From: Aeromicrobium sp. PE09-221
Lineage (GTDB): Bacteria > Actinomycetota > Actinomycetes > Propionibacteriales > Nocardioidaceae
Direction of reading: 5' to 3'
NCBI RefSeq assembly: GCF_002174305.1
Contig: NZ_MIJB01000033.1
Coordinates: forward strand, 1-36,493
Length of the DNA: 36,493 bases
This document shows positions 28,953 through 36,493 of the stretch, piece by piece. Made by a program: the position numbers and the translations under genes. Each line of letters starts with the position of its first letter. Within the stretch, counting starts at the first letter, position 1. The notes beneath the pieces are model-generated. The model was given only the letters and a program-made list of their open reading frames with translations. It did no database searches and was not told the origin of the DNA.

Positions 28953-31900
28953 TTGGCCGCCTCGCGTACCGCCCGCACCACCCAGAACGCTTCGGCTCCG
29001 CGCCGCATCTCCTTCGCCAAAATCTCCGAGCCGCTCGAGGTCCCTGAGCTCCTGGCCCTGCAGACCGAGAGCTTCGACTGGCTCATCGGCAGCGATGCCT
29101 GGAAGGCTCGCGTCGACGCCGATCTCGGCGCCGGCCGGACCGACGTCTCCACCAAGTCCGGCCTGGAGGAGATCTTCGAGGAGATCTCTCCGATCGAGGA
29201 CTTCTCGGAGACGATGAGCCTATCGTTCCGTGATCACCGCTTCGAGCCCCCGAAGTACTCGGTGGAGGACTGCAAGGATCGCGACGTCACCTACGCGGCC
29301 CCGCTGTTCGTGACCGCCGAGTTCATGAACAACGACACCGGTGAGATCAAGAGCCAGACCGTCTTCATGGGCGAGTTCCCGCTCATGACCGACAAGGGCA
29401 CCTTCATCATCAACGGCACCGAGCGTGTCGTCGTCAGCCAGCTGGTCCGTTCGCCCGGTGTCTACTTCGAGCGCACGGCGGACAAGACCTCCGACAAGGA
29501 CGTCTTCACCGCCAAGGTCATCCCGAGCCGTGGTGCGTGGCTCGAGTTCGAGGTCGACAAGCGCGACACTGTGGGCGTCCGCCTGGACCGCAAGCGCAAG
29601 CAGAGCGTCACGGTCCTGCTGAAGGCCCTCGGCATGAGCGAGGCCGAGATCCTCGAGCAGTTCGGCGACTACGAGTCGATCCGCCTGACGCTGGAGAAGG
29701 ACAATGTCGCCGGCCAGGACGAGGCCCTGCTCGACATCTACCGCAAGCTCCGCCCGGGCGAGCCGCCGAGCAAGGAGGCCGCGCAGACGCTGTTGGAGAA
29801 CTACTACTTCAACCCCAAGCGCTACGACACCGCCAAGGTCGGCCGCCACAAGATCAACAAGAAGATCGGCACCGATGAGGCCTTCGATCAGCAGACGCTG
29901 ACGATCGACGACATCGTCGCCACGATCAAGTACCTGGTCGCCCTGCACGACGGCCGCACCGAGCTCGAGGCACCCGCCGGTGAGATCGTCGTCGAGGCCG
30001 ATGACATCGACCACTTCGGCAACCGCCGTATGCGCACGGTCGGCGAGCTCATCCAGAACCAGCTCCGCACGGGCCTGGCCCGTATGGAGCGGGTGGTGCG
30101 TGAGCGCATGACCACGCAGGACGTCGAGGCCATCACGCCGCAGACCCTCATCAACATCCGCCCGATCACGGCGGCGTTGAAGGAGTTCTTCGGCACCAGC
30201 CAGCTGTCGCAGTTCATGGACCAGAACAACCCGCTCGCGGGCCTGACGCACAAGCGTCGTCTCTCGGCCCTCGGCCCGGGTGGTCTGTCCCGTGAGCGCG
30301 CCGGTTACGAGGTCCGTGACGTCCACCCGTCGCACTACGGCCGCATGTGCCCGATCGAGACCCCGGAAGGCCCGAATATCGGCCTGATCGGCTCGCTCGC
30401 GTCCTTCGGTCGGATCAACGCCTTCGGCTTCGTCGAGACCCCGTACCGCAAGGTCGAGGGCGGCCAGGTCACCGAGCAGGTCGACTACCTGACCGCGACG
30501 GACGAGGACCGTTACATCATCGCGCAGGCCAACTCGCCGCTCACCGATGAGGCGCGCTTCGCCGATGACATGGTCCTGGTGCGTCACCGTGGTGGCGAGG
30601 CCGAGCTGCGTCCGGCCGATGAGGTCGACTACATGGACGTCTCGCCGCGTCAGATGGTCTCTGTGGCCACCGCGCTGATCCCGTTCTTGGAGCACGACGA
30701 CGCCAACCGCGCGCTGATGGGCTCGAACATGCAGCGTCAGGCCGTCCCGCTCATCCGCAACGATGCTCCACTCGTCGGCACCGGCATGGAGTTCCGTGCC
30801 GCGGTAGACGCCGGCGACGTGACCGTCGCCAAGAAGGCAGGCGTCGTCAAGGAGGTCTCGGCCGATGCGGTCGAGATCATGGAGGACGAGGGCACGTACA
30901 CCACGTACCGTCTCGCCAAGTTCCGTCGCTCCAACCAGGGCACCTGCACCAACCAGCGCCCGCTGGTCCGCGATGGGCAGCGCGTCGAGGTCGGTACGCC
31001 GCTGGCCGACGGCCCCTGCACAGACGAGGGCGAGATGGCTCTCGGCACCAACCTGCTCGTGGCGTTCATGCCGTGGCAGGGCCATAACTACGAGGACGCC
31101 ATCATCCTCAGCCAGCGTGTGGTGCAGGACGACATGCTCACCTCGATCCACATCGAGGAGCATGAGGTCGACGCCCGCGACACCAAGCTCGGCCCCGAGG
31201 AGATCACCCGCGACATCCCCAATGTCAGTGAGGAGATGATCGCCAATCTCGACGAGCGCGGCATCATCCGCATCGGCGCCGAGGTCGGCAATGGCGACAT
31301 CCTCGTCGGCAAGGTCACGCCCAAGGGCGAGACCGAGTTGACCCCTGAGGAGCGCCTGCTCCGCGCGATCTTCGGTGAGAAGGCGCGCGAGGTCCGCGAC
31401 ACCTCGCTCAAGGTGCCGCACGGCGAGTCCGGCACCGTCATCGGCGTGCGGGTGTTCGACGCCGCGGAGGGCGACGAGCTCAGCCCGGGCGTCAACCAGC
31501 TCGTGCGGGTCTACGTGGCGCAGAAGCGCAAGATCAGCCATGGTGACAAGCTGGCCGGCCGTCACGGCAACAAGGGCGTCATCGCCAAGATCCTCCCAGT
31601 CGAGGACATGCCCTTCCTGCCCGACGGCACCCCCGTGGACATCGTGCTCAACCCGCTGGGTGTGCCCGGTCGTATGAACGTCGGACAGGTGCTGGAGACG
31701 CACCTGGGCTGGATCGCCAAGACCGGCTGGGAGATCCCGGCCGAGGTCAAGGACGAGTGGGCGGAGCGGCTGCGCAAGATCGAGGCCGCCGAGGCGCCCG
31801 CCGACAGCAATGTCGCCACCCCGGTGTTCGACGGTGCGCGCGAGGACGAGCTGCAGGGCCTCCTGGCCTCCACGCTCCCCAACCGCGACGGCGAGCGCAT

Positions 31901-32429
31901 GGTCGGTCCCGATGGCAAGGCACGACTGCTCGACGGCCGCAGCGGCGAGCCGTTCCCGGATCCGATCAGCGTCGGCTACATCTACATGCTGAAGCTGCAC
32001 CACCTGGTCGACGACAAGATCCACGCGCGCTCGACCGGCCCGTACTCGATGATCACCCAGCAGCCGCTCGGCGGTAAGGCCCAGTTCGGTGGCCAGCGCT
32101 TCGGTGAGATGGAGGTCTGGGCCCTGGAGGCCTACGGTGCCGCCTACGCGCTGCAGGAGCTGCTGACCATCAAGTCCGACGACATCGTCGGTCGCGTCAA
32201 GGTCTACGAGGCCATCGTCAAGGGCGAGAACGTGCCGGAACCGGGTATCCCCGAGTCCTTCAAAGTGCTCGTCAAGGAGATGCAGTCGCTGTGCCTGAAC
32301 GTCGAGGTCCTCTCGGCTGACGGCACCGCGCTGGAGATGCGCGACTCCGAGGACGAGGTGTTCCGAGCCGCTGAAGAGCTCGGCATCGACCTCTCGCGCC
32401 GTGAGCCCTCGTCCGTGGAGGAGGTCTGA
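28953..32429 (+). CDS. rpoB: DNA-directed RNA polymerase subunit beta
   Basis: 1158 residues from the TTG at 28953, preceded by GGAAGGA. The start (AASRTARTT, then [15 protein letters not shown]) matches Streptomyces rpoB, which also uses TTG. The frame is open back to 28854 but that is leader. Seen: the rifampicin region [20 protein letters not shown] at 417-436, with Asp423, His433 and Ser438 all in the sensitive form; [46 protein letters not shown]; and the C-terminal switch [20 protein letters not shown]. Catalytic core of RNA polymerase. Followed 56 bp later by rpoC on the same transcript. Confidence 0.98.
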   Translation: MAASRTARTTQNASAPRRISFAKISEPLEVPELLALQTESFDWLIGSDAWKARVDADLGAGRTDVSTKSGLEEIFEEISPIEDFSETMSLSFRDHRFEPPKYSVEDCKDRDVTYAAPLFVTAEFMNNDTGEIKSQTVFMGEFPLMTDKGTFIINGTERVVVSQLVRSPGVYFERTADKTSDKDVFTAKVIPSRGAWLEFEVDKRDTVGVRLDRKRKQSVTVLLKALGMSEAEILEQFGDYESIRLTLEKDNVAGQDEALLDIYRKLRPGEPPSKEAAQTLLENYYFNPKRYDTAKVGRHKINKKIGTDEAFDQQTLTIDDIVATIKYLVALHDGRTELEAPAGEIVVEADDIDHFGNRRMRTVGELIQNQLRTGLARMERVVRERMTTQDVEAITPQTLINIRPITAALKEFFGTSQLSQFMDQNNPLAGLTHKRRLSALGPGGLSRERAGYEVRDVHPSHYGRMCPIETPEGPNIGLIGSLASFGRINAFGFVETPYRKVEGGQVTEQVDYLTATDEDRYIIAQANSPLTDEARFADDMVLVRHRGGEAELRPADEVDYMDVSPRQMVSVATALIPFLEHDDANRALMGSNMQRQAVPLIRNDAPLVGTGMEFRAAVDAGDVTVAKKAGVVKEVSADAVEIMEDEGTYTTYRLAKFRRSNQGTCTNQRPLVRDGQRVEVGTPLADGPCTDEGEMALGTNLLVAFMPWQGHNYEDAIILSQRVVQDDMLTSIHIEEHEVDARDTKLGPEEITRDIPNVSEEMIANLDERGIIRIGAEVGNGDILVGKVTPKGETELTPEERLLRAIFGEKAREVRDTSLKVPHGESGTVIGVRVFDAAEGDELSPGVNQLVRVYVAQKRKISHGDKLAGRHGNKGVIAKILPVEDMPFLPDGTPVDIVLNPLGVPGRMNVGQVLETHLGWIAKTGWEIPAEVKDEWAERLRKIEAAEAPADSNVATPVFDGAREDELQGLLASTLPNRDGERMVGPDGKARLLDGRSGEPFPDPISVGYIYMLKLHHLVDDKIHARSTGPYSMITQQPLGGKAQFGGQRFGEMEVWALEAYGAAYALQELLTIKSDDIVGRVKVYEAIVKGENVPEPGIPESFKVLVKEMQSLCLNVEVLSADGTALEMRDSEDEVFRAAEELGIDLSRREPSSVEEV

Positions 32430-32485
32430 GCCACGGCTCGGACCCTCCTTCACACCACAGAATTTCGAAAGGGAAAGAAGACAAC

Positions 32486-35400
32486 GTGCTCGACGTGAAC
32501 TTCTTCGATCAGCTCAAGATCGGCCTCGCGACCGCCGACGACATCCGCAACTGGTCGTTCGGTGAGGTCAAGAAGCCAGAGACGATCAACTACCGCACGC
32601 TCAAGCCCGAGCGCGACGGCCTGTTCTGCGAGAAGATCTTCGGTCCTACCCGGGACTGGGAGTGCTACTGCGGCAAGTACAAGCGCGTGCGCTTCAAGGG
32701 CATCATCTGCGAGCGCTGCGGCGTTGAGGTGACGCGCTCGAAGGTCCGCCGCGAGCGGATGGGCCACATCGAGCTCGCCGCCCCGGTCACGCACATCTGG
32801 TACTTCAAGGGTGTGCCGAGCCGTCTCGGCTACCTGCTCGATCTCGCGCCGAAGGACCTCGAGAAGGTCATCTACTTCGCCGCGTACATGATCACCTGGG
32901 TCGACGAGGATGCTCGCCACCGCGACCTGTCCTCGCTCGAGGCCAAGATCGACATGGAGCGCAAGCAGCTGGAGAACCGGCGCGACTCCGAGGTCAACGA
33001 GCGGATGGCCAAGCTCGAGGAGGACCTCAAGCAGCTCGAGGCCGAGGACGCCAAGGCGGATGCCAAGCGCAAGGTCAAGGACGCCGCGGAGCGTGAGGCC
33101 AAGCAGCGTCGCGACCGCGTCCAGCGTGAGCTGGACCGCCTCGAGGCCGTGTGGGACCGCTTCAAGAACCTCAAGGTCCAGGACCTCGAGGGTGACGAGA
33201 TGCTGTACCGCGAGATGACGTACCGCTTCGGCAAGTACTTCGAGGGCTTCATGGGCGCTCGTGCCATCCAGAAGCGCCTGCAGGACTTCGACCTCGAGCT
33301 CGAGGCCGAGAAGCTGCGCGAGATCATCGCCACGGGCAAGGGACAGCGCAAGACCCGTGCCCTGAAGCGCCTCAAGGTCGTCTCGGCGTTCATGGGGAGC
33401 AACAACCACCCCGAGGGCATGGTCCTCGACGCCGTCCCGGTGATCCCGCCGGAGCTGCGTCCGATGGTTCAGCTCGACGGCGGCCGCTTCGCGACGAGCG
33501 ACCTGAACGACCTGTACCGCCGGGTCATCAACCGCAACAACCGCCTCAAGCGCCTGCTCGATCTCGGTGCCCCCGAGATCATCGTCAACAACGAGAAGCG
33601 CATGCTGCAGGAGGCCGTCGACTCGCTCTTCGACAACGGTCGTCGCGGTCGTCCCGTCACCGGTCCGGGCAACCGTCCGCTGAAGTCCATCTCGGACATG
33701 CTCAAGGGCAAGCAGGGTCGCTTCCGTCAGAACCTGCTCGGCAAGCGCGTCGACTACTCGGGCCGTTCGGTCATCGTCGTCGGCCCGCAGCTGAAGCTGC
33801 ACCAGTGCGGTCTGCCCAAGCAGATGGCGCTCGAGTTGTTCAAGCCCTTCGTGATGAAGCGCCTGGTCGATCTCAACCACGCGCAGAACATCAAGAGCGC
33901 CAAGCGCATGGTCGAGCGGGCCCGTCCGGTCGTGTGGGATGTCCTCGAAGAGGTCATCACCGAGCACCCGGTGCTGCTCAACCGCGCACCCACGCTGCAC
34001 CGGCTGGGCATCCAGGCCTTCGAGCCGCAGCTGATCGAGGGCAAGGCCATCCAGATCCACCCGCTCGTCTGCTCGGCCTTCAACGCCGACTTCGACGGTG
34101 ACCAGATGGCTGTGCACCTGCCGCTGAGCGCCGAGGCGCAGGCCGAGGCCCGCATCCTCATGCTCAGCACGAATAACATCTTGAAGCCCTCGGACGGCCG
34201 TCCGGTGACCATGCCCACGCAGGACATGATCATCGGGCTGTACTTCCTGACCCTGGATCGCGACGGTCACCCCGGTGAGGGTCGTGCGTTCAGCTCCTCG
34301 GCTGAGGCGCAGATGGCGTTCGAGCGCGGTGAGATCACGCTGCAGAGCAAGGTCAAGATCCGTCACGAGGGTGAGCTGGTCAGCACCACGCTCGGGCGCA
34401 CGATCTTCAACGAGCAGCTGCCGGTGGACTACCCGTACGTCAACTACCAGGTGGGCAAGAAGGAGCTCGGCACGATCGTCAACGACCTGGCCGAGCGGTA
34501 CAGCAAGGTCGACGTCGCCGTCGCGCTGGACAACCTGAAGGACACCGGTTTCCATTGGGCCACCCGCTCGGGTGTGACCATCTCGATGGCCGATGTCGTC
34601 AGCCCGTCCTCCAAGCCGGAGATCCTCGCCAAGTACGAGGGCCAGGCGGCCAAGGTGCAGCAGCAGTTCGACCGCGGTCTCATCACCGAGGACGAGCGTC
34701 GCCAGGAGCTCATCGAGATCTGGACCCAGGCCACGTCCGAGGTCGCCGATGCGATGAGCGAGACCTTCGATATCGACAACCCCATCTACATGATGGTGAA
34801 CTCGGGTGCTCGCGGCAATATGATGCAGCTGCGTCAGATCGCCGCGATGCGAGGCCTGGTGGCCAACCCGAAGGGCGAGATCATCCCGCGTCCGATCAAG
34901 GCGAACTACCGCGAGGGCCTGTCGGTCGTCGAGTACTTCATCGCGACGCACGGTGCTCGTAAGGGTCTGGCCGACACCGCGCTGCGTACGGCCGACTCGG
35001 GTTACCTGACCCGTCGGCTGGTCGATGTCAGCCAGGACGTCATCATCCGCGAGGAGGACTGCGGCACCGAGCGTGGTCTGCCCAAGGTCATCGCCGAGCG
35101 GCTGGACGACGGAACCCTCGTCAAGGCCGAGAACGTCGAGACCTCGGCGTACGCCCGCAATGCGGCCACCGAGATCACCCACCCGGAGACGGACGAGGTG
35201 CTCGTGGAGGCCGGCGGTGACCTCGGCGACGTGGTCATCGACCAACTCGTGACGGCCGGCATCGAGCAGATCAAGGTCCGCACGGTCCTGACCTGCGAGG
35301 CCAAGACGGGTACGTGCGCGAAGTGCTACGGTCGTTCGCTGGCGACGGGCAAGCTCGTCGACATCGGCGAGGCGGTCGGCACGATCGCCGCGCAGTCCAT

Positions 35401-36307
35401 CGGTGAGCCTGGTACTCAGTTGACGATGCGTACCTTCCACACCGGTGGTGTGGCCGGTGATGACATCACGCACGGTCTGCCGCGCGTGGTGGAGCTCTTC
35501 GAGGCTCGTCAGCCCAAGGGTCGCGCGCCGATCACCGAGGCCGCCGGTCGCATCGAGATCGACGACACCGACAAGACGCGCAAGATCATCGTCACGCCCG
35601 ATGACGGCTCCGAGCCGGTCGAGTACCCGGTCACCAAGCGTGCCCGTCTGCTGGTGCGCGACGGCGACTCGGTCGAGGTCGGACAGCAGCTCACGCACGG
35701 TACGCCCGATCCGCAGGAGGTCCTGCGTATCCTCGGTGTCCGCCGTGCGCAGGAGCACCTGGTCGACGAGGTGCAGGAGGTCTACCGCTCGCAGGGCGTG
35801 GCCATCCACGACAAGCACATCGAGATCATCGTGCGCCAGATGCTGCGTCGCGTGACGGTCATCGAGCAGGGTGATGCCAAGCTGATCCCCGGTGACCTCG
35901 CCGATCGTGCCCTGTTCGAGGAGGAGAACCGTCGCGTGGTGGCCGAGGGCGGCCAGCCGGCGTCGGCTCGTCCGGTGCTCATGGGCATCACCAAGGCGTC
36001 GCTCGCCGTGGAGTCGTGGCTGTCGGCCGCGTCCTTCCAGGAGACGACCCGGGTGCTCACCGAGGCCGCGATCCAGGGCAAGTCGGACTCGCTGCGCGGT
36101 CTGAAGGAGAACATCATCATCGGCAAGCTCATCCCGGCGGGTACCGGCTTGGACCGTTACCGCAATATCCGGGTGGAGCCGACCGAGGAGGCGCGTCAGA
36201 ACGCCTACGCGGTCGCCGGCTACGACAGCTTCGACTACCAGTTCGGTCCGTCGGATGCTGCCCCGGTCGCCTTGGACGATTTCGACTTCACGTCCTTCGA
36301 CAACTGA
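32486..36307 (+). CDS. rpoC: DNA-directed RNA polymerase subunit beta-prime
   Basis: 1273 residues from a GTG preceded by GAAAGGGAAAG. N-terminal zinc ribbon with Cys60, Cys62, Cys75 and Cys78. A Glu/Lys-rich coiled-coil insertion at about 150-230 is characteristic of actinobacterial beta-prime. The active-site NADFDGDQM (533-541) carries the three Asp that bind magnesium. Later come the bridge-helix region ([20 protein letters not shown]) and a second zinc site in [14 protein letters not shown]. The trigger-loop region [17 protein letters not shown] is standard. The C-terminus ends with [10 protein letters not shown], as usual in this phylum. Confidence 0.98.
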   Translation: MLDVNFFDQLKIGLATADDIRNWSFGEVKKPETINYRTLKPERDGLFCEKIFGPTRDWECYCGKYKRVRFKGIICERCGVEVTRSKVRRERMGHIELAAPVTHIWYFKGVPSRLGYLLDLAPKDLEKVIYFAAYMITWVDEDARHRDLSSLEAKIDMERKQLENRRDSEVNERMAKLEEDLKQLEAEDAKADAKRKVKDAAEREAKQRRDRVQRELDRLEAVWDRFKNLKVQDLEGDEMLYREMTYRFGKYFEGFMGARAIQKRLQDFDLELEAEKLREIIATGKGQRKTRALKRLKVVSAFMGSNNHPEGMVLDAVPVIPPELRPMVQLDGGRFATSDLNDLYRRVINRNNRLKRLLDLGAPEIIVNNEKRMLQEAVDSLFDNGRRGRPVTGPGNRPLKSISDMLKGKQGRFRQNLLGKRVDYSGRSVIVVGPQLKLHQCGLPKQMALELFKPFVMKRLVDLNHAQNIKSAKRMVERARPVVWDVLEEVITEHPVLLNRAPTLHRLGIQAFEPQLIEGKAIQIHPLVCSAFNADFDGDQMAVHLPLSAEAQAEARILMLSTNNILKPSDGRPVTMPTQDMIIGLYFLTLDRDGHPGEGRAFSSSAEAQMAFERGEITLQSKVKIRHEGELVSTTLGRTIFNEQLPVDYPYVNYQVGKKELGTIVNDLAERYSKVDVAVALDNLKDTGFHWATRSGVTISMADVVSPSSKPEILAKYEGQAAKVQQQFDRGLITEDERRQELIEIWTQATSEVADAMSETFDIDNPIYMMVNSGARGNMMQLRQIAAMRGLVANPKGEIIPRPIKANYREGLSVVEYFIATHGARKGLADTALRTADSGYLTRRLVDVSQDVIIREEDCGTERGLPKVIAERLDDGTLVKAENVETSAYARNAATEITHPETDEVLVEAGGDLGDVVIDQLVTAGIEQIKVRTVLTCEAKTGTCAKCYGRSLATGKLVDIGEAVGTIAAQSIGEPGTQLTMRTFHTGGVAGDDITHGLPRVVELFEARQPKGRAPITEAAGRIEIDDTDKTRKIIVTPDDGSEPVEYPVTKRARLLVRDGDSVEVGQQLTHGTPDPQEVLRILGVRRAQEHLVDEVQEVYRSQGVAIHDKHIEIIVRQMLRRVTVIEQGDAKLIPGDLADRALFEEENRRVVAEGGQPASARPVLMGITKASLAVESWLSAASFQETTRVLTEAAIQGKSDSLRGLKENIIIGKLIPAGTGLDRYRNIRVEPTEEARQNAYAVAGYDSFDYQFGPSDAAPVALDDFDFTSFDN

Positions 36308-36315
36308 TCGACACT

Positions 36316-36354
36316 CGACAGGCCCCCGTCAGCATCGCTGGCGGGGGCCTGTCG
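36316..36354 (+). terminator. Intrinsic terminator of rpoB-rpoC
   Basis: An 18-bp stem, CGACAGGCCCCCGTCAGC (36316-36333) with GCTGGCGGGGGCCTGTCG (36337-36354), has one T-G pair and an ATC loop, 9 bp after the rpoC stop. Confidence 0.92.
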
Positions 36355-36393
36355 CATCGTCGGTCCGGTTCACTCACTGGGGTGTGCGGTGAT

Positions 36394-36475
36394 CCACGCA
36401 GATCTCGGGGCCGGTGGCGACGCAGGATGTGCTTCCGTGGTTGCCATAGCAACCACGGAAGCACATCCTGCGTCG
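36394..36475. repeat. Inverted-repeat element F, perfect 27-bp arms
   Basis: Arms at 36418-36444 and 36449-36475 are perfect reverse complements around a 4-nt CATA loop; the unit begins CGACGCAGGATGTGCTTCCG. A degenerate forward copy may lie directly upstream (36394-36417, sharing CACGCAG, AT and CCG-GTGG with gaps). It follows the rpoC terminator by some 60 bp, so it is not the terminator itself. The window ends 18 bp later. Confidence 0.8.
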
Positions 36476-36493
36476 ATCGTGGAGCGAGCCCGG

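Noticed and set aside
29985..30300. Rifampicin-resistance changes in rpoB
   Set aside because: The key positions equivalent to E. coli Asp516, His526 and Ser531 are all in the sensitive form.
29220..35818. Very long open frames on the minus strand opposite rpoB and rpoC
   Set aside because: They mirror the codon bias of the high-GC coding strand; their products are His/Asp/Val/Leu-rich with no family pattern, and the sense genes are certain.

Overview
The window is high-GC chromosomal DNA from an actinobacterium. Gene order, four-Cys RpmG, an rpoB starting with TTG, the beta-prime coiled-coil insertion, an actinobacterial L10 leader and a complete Mce lipid importer all point there. The order tRNA-Thr, tRNA-Met, rpmG, murB, adenosine deaminase, tRNA-Trp, secE, nusG, rplK, rplA, rplJ, rplL, (mce), rpoB, rpoC resembles Streptomyces and Mycobacterium. 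The mce operon between rplL and rpoB makes me favour Propionibacteriales/Nocardioidaceae (Nocardioides/Aeromicrobium-like). This is an inference from memory of gene order, not a database match.

Layout. 1-4.7 kb: a Ser/Thr kinase cut by the left edge, a SAM methyltransferase, YajQ, tRNA-Tyr, a gamma-glutamylcyclotransferase-like protein and a sulfurtransferase, with two possible small ORFs. 4.7-9.6 kb: pyrD, tRNA-Thr, tRNA-Met, rpmG, murB, two tandem DUF4190-type membrane proteins and an adenosine-deaminase-family enzyme. 9.6-14.4 kb: tRNA-Trp, secE-nusG, rplK-rplA, an LppX-like lipoprotein, and the L10 leader with rplJ-rplL. 14.4-25.9 kb: one tightly coupled operon of MceG-type ATPase, two YrbE permeases, MceA-F and two Mce-associated membrane proteins. 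26.1-27.5 kb: an SDR oxidoreductase and a carboxymuconolactone-decarboxylase-like protein. 27.7-28.6 kb: an AbiEi-like/DUF559 endonuclease-like gene. 28.9-36.3 kb: rpoB-rpoC.

How it works together. Ribosomal and transcription genes are core and look ordinary. The mce block should build a cell-envelope lipid importer: an ATPase, two permeases, six MCE subunits forming the periplasmic conduit and two membrane accessory proteins. Its upstream region holds a nested set of GTNAC dyads, and a similar motif precedes the SDR gene, which suggests shared control of lipid import and an oxidoreductase.

The least explained signal is a set of six intergenic elements (near 3.55, 6.35, 25.95, 27.55, 28.70 and 36.43 kb). 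Each has three copies of a 15-27 nt unit, one copy inverted relative to the other two. The unit sequence differs between loci while the architecture is kept. Two elements with closely related units bracket the DUF559 nuclease-like gene on both sides. This is the best candidate here for an undescribed system.
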